Shown here piece by piece: positions 8,881 through 18,090 of a stretch of 64,000 bases of DNA. The stretch covers positions 248,001 to 312,000 of the forward strand of contig JAHBWE010000006.1 of assembly GCA_019637155.1 (NCBI GenBank). Direction: 5' to 3'. The DNA comes from Labilithrix sp. (GTDB lineage: Bacteria; Myxococcota_A; Polyangia; Polyangiales; Polyangiaceae). Each line of letters starts with the position of its first letter. Position 1 is the first letter of the stretch. The notes beneath the pieces are model-generated. The model made no database searches. It saw only the letters and a program-made list of their open reading frames with translations, and was not told the DNA's origin. Made by a program: the position numbers and the translations under genes.

Positions 8881-8975
8881 GTCGGGGCTCCGCCCCGACA
8901 CCCCGCCCCAGACACGGCCCTCGCGCTGCGCGCTCGGGGCGCTGCGCGCCCGCTGTCGCGGCCGCTTCTGGGGCC
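8881..8975 (+). repeat. Intergenic GC-rich repeat, family A, copy 1
   Basis: A 95-base element that differs at only about three positions from the one at 17012-17106 and has an expanded, inverted relative at 26002-26253. It opens with a perfect hairpin (arms 8881-8888 and 8892-8899), contains the alternating GCG-CGC core, and closes with a palindromic GGCCGC-TTCTGGGGCC block. It lies between the 5' end of dsbD and the 3' end of the TPR gene. Three near-identical intergenic copies in one 64-kb window indicate a dispersed element. No transposase or open reading frame belongs to it here. Confidence 0.8.
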
Positions 8976-9024
8976 CGGCTTTGCTGCAACTTCGATGGCG
9001 CCGCCCCCCAAGCCCGGCTTGCCG

Positions 9025-9819
9025 CTAGTTTGCGCTCATCTTGGCGAGGGTTGCCTTCGTCATGCGGACCTCGCCTTCGAGGGCGATGCCTAGGGCGGGG
9101 CGGGAGGCGGTGGTGCGTTTCAGGAAGGCCTCGAGGTAGCGCTTCGCGATGGGCCACTCGCCAGCGGCGTAGGCGAGGTGGCCGAGGACGAAGCGGCCGT
9201 AGCCCTGGCCGCACGGCGCCTCCGCGAGCTGGTTGATCGTCTCCTGAAGCTCGGCCGTTCCGGGCGACTCGCCCGCCGCGAGGCGCGCGAGCGCGAGGTG
9301 CGCGCGATAGAGCGGCTTGTCCTTCGTCCCCCACCGCGCGGCGCGCGAGAGCGCGGCGACCGCCTCGTCGTAGCGCTTCGCGAGGAAGAGCGCGCTCCCC
9401 AGCGTCCAGAGGTGGAACGGACGGCGCGACGCCGGCCCCCGCCTCGCCGCCGCCCGGAGGTGGCCGAGCGCGCTCTCGAGGTCGCCGTCCGCGAGCGCGG
9501 CGCGGGCGGCGTCCTGGTTCAGGACGTCCGCGAGCACGTCGAGCTCGAGCGCCTGGAGCGCGACGTCATGGGCCTGCCGGAAGCGCCGCCCTTCGAACAA
9601 CGAAAGGTAGAGCTGCCGGAGGAGCATCGCGTGGGTCGTCCGGTCGATCGACCCGTGCGTGGCGAGCCCGCGCCTTGCATACAGCGCGCGAGACCGAGCC
9701 GTTCGCGCCGCCATGGCCTTGCGGAGGTAGTCCTCGGGAGCGGAGCCCTCGGCGACGCTCGAGGTCGCGCGAGCCGTCTTACTCGACACGAAATAAAGTG
9801 TAGCACGCACGCTTTCCAT
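9025..9819 (-). CDS. Tetratricopeptide-repeat protein
   Basis: A 264-residue protein with TPR-like helical pairs across about residues 80-230 (for example an ALELDVLAD/AARAALADGD pair, the block SALFLAKRYDEAVAAL and the block LGHLAYAAGEWPIAKRYL). The N-terminal 60 residues are basic and Ser/Thr/Ala-rich, with no signal peptide, so it is probably cytoplasmic and acts as a protein-binding scaffold. The start at ATG 9819 was chosen because it is the first ATG before the helical part; the longer frame to 10071 overlaps the divergent gene at 9905. Repeat copy 1 lies just past its stop. No specific function can be given. Confidence 0.72.
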   Translation of the reverse strand: MESVRATLYFVSSKTARATSSVAEGSAPEDYLRKAMAARTARSRALYARRGLATHGSIDRTTHAMLLRQLYLSLFEGRRFRQAHDVALQALELDVLADVLNQDAARAALADGDLESALGHLRAAARRGPASRRPFHLWTLGSALFLAKRYDEAVAALSRAARWGTKDKPLYRAHLALARLAAGESPGTAELQETINQLAEAPCGQGYGRFVLGHLAYAAGEWPIAKRYLEAFLKRTTASRPALGIALEGEVRMTKATLAKMSAN

Positions 9820-9904
9820 GGGCTCGTCGCCGCAGGCAAATACCGGCTTCGTTCGCCGTCTTGGCGCGTCCCGTATCTGGGGACTTCCGGAAGGAGCGCT
9901 CGCC

Positions 9905-10207
9905 GTGCTACGCGTGTCAGCCCTGATGCACCGGGTCATCGTCGTCGTCGCCGTCGTCGCCCTCGCCGGTTGCGGCCGGAAGGCGACGCGCGCGGACTGC
10001 GAGCACTTCTTCGATCGCAACGTCGAGATCCAGATGCGCTCCGAGGGCGTCACCGACGAGCCGTCGATCAAGCAGCGTCAGACCTCCCTCCGCAGCACCC
10101 AAGGCGAGGACATCGACAAGTGCGTCGGTCGTCGCATCACCGACGGCATGCTCAAGTGCGCAGACGAGGCGCAGACCGGTAAAGAAATCGACAAGTGCCT
10201 GCGATGA
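9905..10207 (+). CDS. Small Cys-containing lipoprotein, paralogue of next gene
   Basis: A 100-residue protein with a signal sequence ending in VVALAGCGRK, so a likely lipoprotein. The mature part has four Cys in a regular pattern: ADCEHFF near the start, KCVGR, LKCADEA and DKCL at the end. The following gene has the same pattern (QCEDLL, NCRSEV, HECAMKA, KCLE), so the two are paralogues from a tandem duplication. The start is GTG 9905, eight bases after a strong AAGGAG. ATG 9926 is possible but has no such site. The stop overlaps the next start by four bases (ATGA), which implies translational coupling. The function is unknown. Confidence 0.75.
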   Translation: MLRVSALMHRVIVVVAVVALAGCGRKATRADCEHFFDRNVEIQMRSEGVTDEPSIKQRQTSLRSTQGEDIDKCVGRRITDGMLKCADEAQTGKEIDKCLR

Positions 10208-10527
10208 CCGAAGAGCGTCGCTCGCGTGCCCCTTTCTTCGTCGTCGCCGCTCTCCTCGTTTTCGTCGCTCTCGGCGCGTTCGTCTGGAAGCGCAAAGCGA
10301 CGGAGGCGCAGTGCGAGGACCTCCTCGACCACTACGCCGAGCTCGTCGTGAGGGAGCACATGCCGGACGCGGGGGCGGCCGAGATCGCGGCCGAGCGGCA
10401 GCGCGAGCGCGTCGAGGCCCGCCGCGACGACGCGTTCAAGAACTGCCGCTCCGAGGTGCAGTCCTCGGAGCACGAGTGCGCGATGAAGGCCACCTCGAGC
10501 GAGGCCCTCATCAAGTGCCTCGAGTAG
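10204..10527 (+). CDS. Small membrane-anchored paralogue of preceding lipoprotein
   Basis: A 107-residue protein. The first 12 residues are charged, then a hydrophobic segment (about 12-28) ends without a lipobox Cys, so it is probably a membrane-anchored version of its lipoprotein neighbour. The mature part repeats the neighbour's arrangement of four Cys and an amphipathic, Glu/Arg-rich middle helix. It starts inside the stop codon of the preceding gene (ATGA), which points to co-translation. A lipid-anchored and a membrane-anchored paralogue made together could form a heterodimer across the periplasm; that is inference. Confidence 0.75.
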   Translation: MTEERRSRAPFFVVAALLVFVALGAFVWKRKATEAQCEDLLDHYAELVVREHMPDAGAAEIAAERQRERVEARRDDAFKNCRSEVQSSEHECAMKATSSEALIKCLE

Positions 10528-10548
10528 GCGCGCGCGCCGCTTCTCTCG

Positions 10549-10863
10549 CTACTTCTGGTGGGCGGCGCGGCCGTAGAAGCGCTTCTTGCCGTCCTTGAGC
10601 TCCGGCTTGTCGCTGACGCCCCAGACCGTGTCGGCGCCGAGCTTGCAGGCCTGGTCCATCAGCGTGCGCATGCAGTCGGAGTCGGCGACGGACTCGTCGC
10701 AGCTCGCCGAGACGGGCCCGATGTTGTCGGTGCCGTAGCTGGGCTGCTCGGGGAAGATGCGCACCTCGCAGCCCGGCTCGCGCGGCGGGTACTGCGAGGG
10801 CTTCTCCGGCGCGCCGCACGCGGCGAGGACCAAGAGCGAGGAGAGCGTGACGAAGAGCTTCAT
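10549..10863 (-). CDS. Small lipoprotein
   Basis: A 104-residue predicted lipoprotein: signal with lipobox VLAACGAP. The mature part has Cys residues in GCEVRIF, SASCDES, SDCMRT and QACKLGADTVWG. The final block (KLGADTVWGV plus a basic tail) resembles small secreted proteins in which a buried helix is pinned by two disulfides (YbjQ/RcsF-like folds end in a similar GAD-x-V block). The resemblance is only by eye. It is convergent with the preceding pair, and its start lies two bases past the glyQ stop, so it is probably expressed with glyQ. Confidence 0.72.
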   Translation of the reverse strand: MKLFVTLSSLLVLAACGAPEKPSQYPPREPGCEVRIFPEQPSYGTDNIGPVSASCDESVADSDCMRTLMDQACKLGADTVWGVSDKPELKDGKKRFYGRAAHQK

Positions 10864-10865
10864 GA

Positions 10866-11777
10866 TCACTCCGCCGCCTGCGCGCTCGGCGCCGTCTTCA
10901 GGAGCGGGAAGCCGAGCGCCTCGCGCTGCGCGTAGTACGCCTCCGCGACCGCCTTCGCGATGCCGCGCACGCGGCCGATGAAGCGCGCGCGCTCGGTGAC
11001 CCCGATCGCCCCCCGCGCGTCGAGCACGTTGAACTGATGCGCCGCCTTCACGACGAAGTCGTACGCGGGGAGGACGAGCTTCTTCAACGGGTCCTCCGAG
11101 AGCGCGAGGAGGCGCTTCGCCTCTTTCTCGTATTGGTCGAATGCAGCGAAATGCGCGGCTACGTCGGCTTGCTCGAAATTGTAGGTCGACCACTCCCACT
11201 CCGCGCGCTTCGCGACCTCGCCGTACTTGACGCCGGGCGCCCACATCACGTCGTAGATGTTGTCGGCGTCCTGCAAGTACATGCACATCCGCTCGAGGCC
11301 GTAGGTGAGCTCACCCGCGACCGGCTTGCAGTCGATGCCGCCGACCTGCTGGAAATACGTGAACTGGCTGATCTCGAGCCCGTCGAGCCACACCTGCCAG
11401 CCGAGCCCCCACGCGCCGAGGGTGGGGGACTCCCAGTCGTCCTCGACGAAGCGGAGGTCGTGCTCCTTCGGCTTCGTCCCGATCGCGTAGAGCGAGTCGA
11501 GGTACTGGTCCTGGATGTCGATCGGCGCCGGCTTGAGGATCACCTGGTACTGGTGGAACTGCTGGAGCCGGTTCGGGTTGTCGCCGTAGCGGCCGTCGGT
11601 CGGACGGCGCGACGGCTCGACGAACGCGACGTTCCAGGGCTCGGGGCCGATCGCGCGCAGGAACGTCGCCGGGTTGTACGTGCCCGCGCCGACCTCCGAG
11701 TTGTACGGCTGCACGATGAGGCAGCCGCGCTTCGCCCAGAAGTCCTGCAGCCCGATGATGAGCTCCTGGAAATACAT
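10866..11777 (-). CDS. glyQ: Glycine--tRNA ligase alpha subunit
   Basis: A 303-residue protein matching the bacterial alpha2beta2-type GlyRS alpha subunit, which holds the class II aminoacylation core. Recognisable blocks are the N-terminal [65 protein letters not shown] and the C-terminal [19 protein letters not shown]. The length is the usual about 300. The start is ATG 11777; longer frames run into the UDG gene. The beta subunit gene glyS, often the neighbour, is not present on either side here and must lie elsewhere. A small lipoprotein gene follows after two bases. Confidence 0.95.
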   Translation of the reverse strand: MYFQELIIGLQDFWAKRGCLIVQPYNSEVGAGTYNPATFLRAIGPEPWNVAFVEPSRRPTDGRYGDNPNRLQQFHQYQVILKPAPIDIQDQYLDSLYAIGTKPKEHDLRFVEDDWESPTLGAWGLGWQVWLDGLEISQFTYFQQVGGIDCKPVAGELTYGLERMCMYLQDADNIYDVMWAPGVKYGEVAKRAEWEWSTYNFEQADVAAHFAAFDQYEKEAKRLLALSEDPLKKLVLPAYDFVVKAAHQFNVLDARGAIGVTERARFIGRVRGIAKAVAEAYYAQREALGFPLLKTAPSAQAAE

Positions 11778-11790
11778 GGCGGCATGGATA

Positions 11791-12423
11791 TCACAGCCCG
11801 CGCATCGCCGGATGCGCCGCCGCCGCCGCGAGCGCGCGGCGGAGGAGCGTGACGCCGGGTTCCAGCTTGTGCCACGGCGACGCACCGCTCGGATGCGGCA
11901 GCGCGATCACGTCGGTCTCGTGCCCGTGCCACCCGACGCGCACGACGCCGCCGACGAGCTCGTCGAGCTTCTTCTTCGCCGCGTACGGCCCGAGGACCAC
12001 GTTGATCGCGAGCGAGCCCACCGCGAGGACGAGCTCCGGCTCGAGCGCCCGCACCTCCCGCGCGAGGAAGCGTCCGCAGCGCATGACCTCGTCGGGATCG
12101 GGCCTCCGATCGCCGCCGCCGGACGCCTTGCCCGGGAAGCAGCGCGCGACCGCGGCCATGTAGATGCGCGCGCGGAACGCCTCTTCGTCGAGGCCGCACG
12201 ACTCCTCGAACCAGCGGAAGAGCGTCTTGCCCGCCGTCCACGCGAACGGCCGCCCGAGCGCGCCTTCGTGCGGGCCCGGCGCCTGGCCGACGAGCAGCAC
12301 CTTCGAGAGCATCGCCGGCCCGTGGACGACGGGCCCGATCATCTTCGGGCACGCGGTGCACTTCTCGAGATCGGCGTGGACCTCTTCGATCAAGCGAAGG
12401 CGCGGACGCGGCAGCTTCGGCAA
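11791..12423 (-). CDS. Uracil-DNA glycosylase superfamily protein (family 4/5-like)
   Basis: A 210-residue protein likely to excise uracil or a related base from DNA. The first motif reads [17 protein letters not shown], like the GEAPG-x2-E-x3-G-x-PF block of Fe-S family 4/5 UDGs but with Gln and His changes. The second motif is HPSGAS. Four Cys are placed as for a 4Fe-4S cluster: CTAC near residue 22, then ARCF and MRCG. The start is odd: the only early choice in this frame after a stop is TTG 12423, with a second TTG ten codons later, so the true start may differ by a few residues. It is 13 bases upstream of glyQ on the same strand. Confidence 0.85.
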   Translation of the reverse strand: MPKLPRPRLRLIEEVHADLEKCTACPKMIGPVVHGPAMLSKVLLVGQAPGPHEGALGRPFAWTAGKTLFRWFEESCGLDEEAFRARIYMAAVARCFPGKASGGGDRRPDPDEVMRCGRFLAREVRALEPELVLAVGSLAINVVLGPYAAKKKLDELVGGVVRVGWHGHETDVIALPHPSGASPWHKLEPGVTLLRRALAAAAAHPAMRGL

Positions 12424-12448
12424 GGCGCCGGCAGGGTATCATCCGCCC

Positions 12449-13069
12449 ATGCGGCTCCTCGCCGGAACGCTCGCCGCCCTCTGCGCCCTCGGCGCCGCCG
12501 CCGACGCGCGCGCGGACGACGCCGTGTTCGGCCTCTCGTTCTCGATCGCGAAGAAGGAGGGCGGCGCCGGCGATCGTGTCGTCGACGATCCGTGGGTCGA
12601 CGCGCAGATCGCGGAGGCGAACCGCCTCTTTTCCCCGCTCGGGACGCGCTTCCGCTGGACGATCGAGAAGCCCCTCGCCGAGCCGCACGCCGCGATGCAC
12701 TCGCGCGCCGATCGCGACGCGCTCACCCCGCTCACCGAGACGAAGGCGATCGACGTGTTCCTCGTCCGCGAGCTCGAGGACGTCGACGATCCCGGCACCT
12801 ACCGCCGCGGCGTCTGCTGGACCGGCCGCGGCGGCAAGCGGTTCATCATCGTGTCTCGGATCGCGGGGCCGACCGTGCTCGCGCACGAGCTCGGACACTT
12901 CTTCGGCAACCCGCACTCGCCGGTGCCGGACAACTTCATGAGCTACTCGCGCACCGGCGCGGCGGTGTTCCTCGACGACGCGCAGGCCGCCACGATCAAG
13001 TCCTTCACGACGCGCTTCCTCGCGTCCGGTCGCCTCGTCGACGTCGGCCCCCCGATCCGCTTCTTCTAG
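12449..13069 (+). CDS. Exported zinc-metalloprotease-like protein (HExxHxxGxxH)
   Basis: A 206-residue protein with a cleavable signal peptide (about 1-23, ADARADD). The C-terminal half has HELGHFFGNPH, an exact HExxHxxGxxH zinc motif starting at His 146, and about 12 residues later FMSYSR, a candidate Met-turn. That layout is the metzincin signature. The domain is small: about 180 mature residues, close to archaemetzincin or snapalysin size. I infer a secreted peptidase, possibly for self-surface or prey processing. There is no visible propeptide. The ATG at 12449 is divergent from the UDG gene, with 25 bases between starts. Confidence 0.8.
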   Translation: MRLLAGTLAALCALGAAADARADDAVFGLSFSIAKKEGGAGDRVVDDPWVDAQIAEANRLFSPLGTRFRWTIEKPLAEPHAAMHSRADRDALTPLTETKAIDVFLVRELEDVDDPGTYRRGVCWTGRGGKRFIIVSRIAGPTVLAHELGHFFGNPHSPVPDNFMSYSRTGAAVFLDDAQAATIKSFTTRFLASGRLVDVGPPIRFF

Positions 13070-13108
13070 CCCGGCCGTGCTAGGCTGGACCGAAGGCGGG
13101 AGGAGCTT

Positions 13109-13909
13109 ATGCGCAACAAGCTTGGCGTCGTGCTCGGGTCGTCCTTCATCTTCACCGCGCTCGTGATCGCGTGCGCGGGGCACGATCCCTCCGACGTGCT
13201 CGGCGCGCCGGCTCCGATCGAGAACGCGAGCACGTCGTCGGGCGCGGCTGGCTCGACGTCGACCGGCAGCACGTCGACGGGCGGCGTGAGCACGTCGTCG
13301 ACCAGCACGTCGACCTCGAGCACCACCTCCACCGGCGGCACGCCCGACGCGTGCGCCTCGTGCGCGGCGCCGCCGGGCTGCGAGGTGATCCCGAGCAGCG
13401 GCTGCAAGTGCGACTACCGCTGCCCCGACGCGGGCGGGCCGGTGACGTGCGAGTGGGGGAAGGACGACACGTGCCCCGCCGGCTACTACTGCGACTCGGC
13501 GAGCTGCGGTCGCGGCGTCTGCGTCCAGAAGGCCGCGGTCGTGACCACCGCGCGCAATCCGCAGTGCGGGTGCGACGGCATCACGTACTGGAACGCGAGC
13601 ATCGCCTCGAACGCCGGCATGTCGATCCGCTCCAGCAACGCGTGCCCCGCCGACAACGCGGTGAGGTGCGGCGGGCTCGTGCCGAGCACGTGCCCGGGTG
13701 GAACCTCTTGCAATATGCAAGTAAGGAACAAGGCCGAGTGCGGAGGGATCGGCCCGAGCGGCGCGTGCTGGAAGCTCCCCCCGTCGTGCGGCGCCCCGAG
13801 CACCAGCAACCTCCGCGCGCGCCCCTGCGGCAACGGAACCCCCGCCTGCGCCGACGTCTGCATCGCGATCCAGAAGCAGGTGCAGTGGTACGACGACTCG
13901 TGCCAGTAG
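13109..13909 (+). CDS. Cys-rich lipoprotein with Ser/Thr linker and Kazal-like segment
   Basis: A 266-residue predicted lipoprotein (signal ending in TALVIACAG). A low-complexity Ser/Thr/Gly linker (about residues 40-78) leads to a Cys-rich part with at least 20 Cys. One segment, PQCGCDGITYWNASIAS followed by a Cys about 12 residues on, resembles the core of Kazal-type serine protease inhibitors (CGCDGxTY), though the flanking spacing is degenerate. Similar linker-plus-Cys-rich lipoproteins occur at 25135 and 43883. A surface-exposed inhibitor or adhesive role is inference. The start ATG 13109 has GGAGG nine bases upstream. Confidence 0.78.
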   Translation: MRNKLGVVLGSSFIFTALVIACAGHDPSDVLGAPAPIENASTSSGAAGSTSTGSTSTGGVSTSSTSTSTSSTTSTGGTPDACASCAAPPGCEVIPSSGCKCDYRCPDAGGPVTCEWGKDDTCPAGYYCDSASCGRGVCVQKAAVVTTARNPQCGCDGITYWNASIASNAGMSIRSSNACPADNAVRCGGLVPSTCPGGTSCNMQVRNKAECGGIGPSGACWKLPPSCGAPSTSNLRARPCGNGTPACADVCIAIQKQVQWYDDSCQ

Positions 13910-13915
13910 CGCGCG

Positions 13916-15067
<1,152 letters not shown>

Positions 15068-15116
15068 CGCGTCTTCGGTGATACCACGAAGCCGCGCTCG
15101 TCGTGATACGACGGGA

Positions 15117-15791
15117 ATGGTGACCTCCGGCCTCGTCCTCACCGCCAGCACGCTGCGCGACGCCGGGTTTCGCCACGGCTTCTCGACGCGCCCGCTCGGC
15201 GACTTCGCGCTGCTACGTGCGCCCGCCGGTCCACAGCGCGCGCTCGCGGAGGTGGTGGGGTTCGACCCCGCGCGCCTGCATCAAGCGACGCAGGTGCACG
15301 GCGCCGCGGTCGTCGACGCGGCGGGCGCGCCCGACACGACGCGCGAAGCGGACGCGCTCGTCGCGACGGCGGCGGGCGACGCGGTCGGCGTTCGCGTCGC
15401 GGACTGCGTCCCCGTCTTGCTCGCGGATCCGGCGACGGGGACGGTCGCGGCGGTGCACGCGGGTTGGAAGGGCGTCGTCGCCGGCGTCGTCGGCGCGGCG
15501 CTCGCGCGCTTCGCCGACAAGAGCCGTCTCCTCGCCGCGATCGGCCCGTGCATCGGCGCGTGCTGCTTCGAGGTCGGGAGCGACGTCGCGGCGAAGATCG
15601 GCTTCGTCGATCGCACCGCCGGCGACAAGGCGTTCGTCGATCTCCGGAAGGCGGTGCGCAGAGAGCTCGAGGGCCTCGCCGCGATCGAGGACGTGCCGGG
15701 GTGCACGAAGCACGAAGCACAGCGCTTTCATTCGTACCGTCGCGACGGCGACGCGAGCGGGCGGCTCATCGGCGTGATCGTGGCGAAGTGA
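15117..15791 (+). CDS. pgeF: YfiH/LACC1-family purine nucleosidase-type enzyme (PgeF)
   Basis: A 224-residue cytoplasmic protein of the YfiH/PgeF/LACC1 family. These enzymes act on purine nucleosides (phosphorolysis, deamination) and in bacteria were linked to removal of L-Ser-containing peptidoglycan precursors. The signature residues are present: QVHG with the first zinc His (residue about 60), ADCVPVLL with the Cys, HAGWKG with the second His, and GPCIGACCFEVG. The length is slightly below the usual 240-260. The start at ATG 15117 is divergent from the kinase; the ATP-grasp gene follows 15 bases after its stop, suggesting an operon. Confidence 0.92.
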   Translation: MVTSGLVLTASTLRDAGFRHGFSTRPLGDFALLRAPAGPQRALAEVVGFDPARLHQATQVHGAAVVDAAGAPDTTREADALVATAAGDAVGVRVADCVPVLLADPATGTVAAVHAGWKGVVAGVVGAALARFADKSRLLAAIGPCIGACCFEVGSDVAAKIGFVDRTAGDKAFVDLRKAVRRELEGLAAIEDVPGCTKHEAQRFHSYRRDGDASGRLIGVIVAK

Positions 15792-15806
15792 GGCAGGGAG
15801 AACAGC

Positions 15807-17012
15807 ATGGCGCGTAACGTGGTCTTCATCTCTCCGTTCCCGACCGAGGCGACGCTGCGCTTCATCCGGGCGGTCTCCAAGATGGAGGATGTCCGTCTCC
15901 TCGGCGTCGTCCACACGCCGCCTCCCGGCGCGGACGCGCTCTTTCACGACTTCGTGCGCGTCACCGAGCCGATGAACGTAGAGGACTCGATCGAGGCGAT
16001 CGAGATCCTCAAGAAGCGCCACGGCGATCCGTACCGCATCGTCGGCGTCCTCGAGGCGATGACGGTGCACGTCGCGCAGGTGCGCGAGCACTTCGGCGTG
16101 CCGGGCACGTCGTCGAAGGTGGCGGAGCTGTTCCGCGACAAGGCGCGGATGAAGGACACGCTCCGCGCCGCCGGCCTCCCGGTCGCGCGCCACAAGGTGA
16201 TCACGAGCGCGTCCGACGCGACCGAGCTCGGCGCCGAGGTCGGCTACCCGATCATCGTGAAGCCGCTCGCGGGCCTCGGCTCGCGCGCCACCTTCCGCGT
16301 CCGCTCGGAGCAGGAGTTCCTCTCCGCGATCGCGTCGACCAACCTCCCGGTCCTCGCCGAGGAGATGCTCGTCGGCACCGAGCACACGATGGAGACGATC
16401 ACGATCGACGGCGAGCCGCGCGTGGTCTCGTTCTCGCGCTACTACCCGAGCTGCCTCGAGGCGGTCGAGAACCCATGGATCCAGTGGGCGTGCGTGCTGC
16501 CGCGCGAGATCGACGACCCGGTCTACGAGGAGGCGAAGAAGCTCGGCGTCGCCGCGATCGCGGCGCTCGGCCTCGAGACGGAGATGACGCACATGGAGTG
16601 GTTCCAGCGGAAGGACGGCTCCCTCGCGATCGGCGAGATCGCGCAGCGCCCGCCGGGCCCGCAGCTCTGTCAGATGACGGGCCTCGTGCACGACGTCGAC
16701 GTCTATCGCGCGTGGGGCCGCGCGGTCATCGACGGCGCCTTCGACGGCCCATGGGAGCGCAAATACGCCGCCGGCGCCGCGTTCATCCGCTCCGTCGGCC
16801 ACGGCCGCGTCATCGGCGTAAGCGGCCTCCGCGAGACGCACCAGCAGATCGGCCTCTGGCTCGTAGAGGCAAAGATCCCGAGCATCGGCGACCGAAAAGG
16901 CGAAGGCTACGAAGGCGACGGCTACATCGTCGTAAAGGCGGAGAGCACGAAGAAGGTCCAGGAGCTCATCGACACGATCGTGAACACGATCCGCATAGCT
17001 TACTCTTCATAG
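15807..17012 (+). CDS. ATP-grasp domain enzyme
   Basis: A 401-residue ATP-grasp protein, a class that joins a carboxylate to an amine or thiol using ATP. The N-terminal about 100 residues form a preATP-grasp fold. The central region contains VGYPIIVKPLAGLGSRATF (the P-loop-like Lys and Gly-rich loop), VLAEEMLVGTEHTMETI (conserved Glu) and IGEIAQRPPGPQL (metal-binding Glu/Arg block). It resembles carnosine synthase/biotin carboxylase-like small-molecule ligases; the substrate cannot be deduced. A strong site GGGAGAA precedes ATG 15807. It probably shares a transcript with pgeF. A family A repeat begins on the last base of its stop codon. Confidence 0.88.
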   Translation: MARNVVFISPFPTEATLRFIRAVSKMEDVRLLGVVHTPPPGADALFHDFVRVTEPMNVEDSIEAIEILKKRHGDPYRIVGVLEAMTVHVAQVREHFGVPGTSSKVAELFRDKARMKDTLRAAGLPVARHKVITSASDATELGAEVGYPIIVKPLAGLGSRATFRVRSEQEFLSAIASTNLPVLAEEMLVGTEHTMETITIDGEPRVVSFSRYYPSCLEAVENPWIQWACVLPREIDDPVYEEAKKLGVAAIAALGLETEMTHMEWFQRKDGSLAIGEIAQRPPGPQLCQMTGLVHDVDVYRAWGRAVIDGAFDGPWERKYAAGAAFIRSVGHGRVIGVSGLRETHQQIGLWLVEAKIPSIGDRKGEGYEGDGYIVVKAESTKKVQELIDTIVNTIRIAYSS

Positions 17013-17106
17013 TCGGGGCTTCGCCCCGACACCCCACCCCAGACACGGCCCTCGCGCTGCGCGCTCGGGGCGCTTCGCGCCCGCTGTCGCGGCCGCTTCT
17101 GGGGCC
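17012..17106 (+). repeat. Intergenic GC-rich repeat, family A, copy 2
   Basis: This is the same 95-base element as at 8881-8975, in the same orientation. The opening hairpin has 8-base arms (17012-17019, 17023-17030) with a TTC loop, and its first base is the last base of the TAG stop of the ATP-grasp gene. The closing palindromic GGCCGC/GGGGCC block ends at about 17106. Such exact abutment to a stop codon fits either a terminator-like role or insertion into the stop region. Confidence 0.8.
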
Positions 17107-18090
17107 CCGTTCAGCCCCGCCGTTGCGGAACTGCTGGTCGGCGTTGCGGCGCTCCGTTCGGCTGTCGTGCGCCCCGTTCGGCCGCCGTTGTTGGGCGATG
17201 CGGTAGATGCGGGCGCGGGTGGCGACCATGTGATTTTTTTTGGCGTGCACGACTCTCCAGCACGCTGCGACGCCTTCGGTATGCGGCGTCGCGAGGATCT
17301 GCCTTTCCGCTTCGCATCGCGCCCGCACCCCAGCCAAGGCTCCATCCCCGAGTCCACAACCCAGCCCCGCGCTTCACCGCATGCCCCCGCAACGAACGAC
17401 GGCGCTCCACCATCTTCCGCACGCGTAGCCCTTCTGCGCTCGGTCGCGGTTGCGCGAGGGATGTGCGTAGGCCGTCTGCGTTTGCGGATGCGTGGGGTGA
17501 GGGATGTTGCTCTACGCGAGCAGGCGGAGCACGGCGCGCACGGCGACGTCGAGCGGCTCGAACGGCTGTGGCAGTCGCATGAGCGCCGACCTGATGGTTC
17601 CGGCCGTCGTGCGCCACCGCCGCGAGCACACCAATGGATCCGTCGCGGGCGGATCAACCCCGCCACCATCGCCCGAGCCGCCCCCGCCCACCGGCACCGC
17701 GGAGCCGACGCCCACGTGCGCGTCGCCTGCTTGCGTGCTCGCGTGCCTGGCCTGTCGCTCGCGTGCCTGCGTGCGCGTCGTGCCTGCGTGCGTGTCGCGG
17801 ACCTGCGTGCGTGTCGCGGTGGCGACGTCTGCACTCACGGTCGTTCGGCTTGCGACATGTCGGTCGCGGTTGTGTGATTCCAGTCCTTGCCCTTTCGATG
17901 GGACCTCGCGCTGGGGCGTCGCGACCGCGGGTCGCTTTGGGGGATGGGCGCTTTGGTGTAGGGTCTTGGGTGAAGGCTCAGCCCGGGCTTCCTTCTCCAT
18001 TCGCTTCGGCGAATTCGATCAGCTCGGTCGATTTCCTTCGCTCCTGGGTCGCTCTCGAGCGGCCCGGTGCTTTTTGTGGGGACCAGAGAC
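17107..18090. other. Gene-poor stretch with short tandem repeats and a possible receiver-domain remnant
   Basis: I can support no intact gene in these 984 bases. Codon bias is poor in all frames, and frames that stay open are Arg/Ala/Pro-rich shadows. Two things stand out. At about 17755-17830 there are imperfect repeats of a roughly 20-base CCTGCGTGCGTGTCGCGG-like unit. On the minus strand a frame ending at 17512 finishes with LPQPFEPLDVAVRAVLRLL, which looks like the last helix of a response-regulator receiver (KPFEP-x-L-x3-V-x3-L) and may be a decayed fragment. An A/T-richer patch at 17220-17245 includes a run of eight T. Confidence 0.5.

Noticed and set aside
10549..11286. Longer frame upstream of the small lipoprotein (245 codons)
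   Set aside because: The first part overlaps glyQ out of frame. ATG 10863 begins a proper lipoprotein signal, so the short form is kept.
17007..17834. Minus-strand frame of 275 codons in the gene-poor stretch
   Set aside because: It is basic, low-complexity sequence with no motif; its C-terminal end is just the translation of repeat family A.
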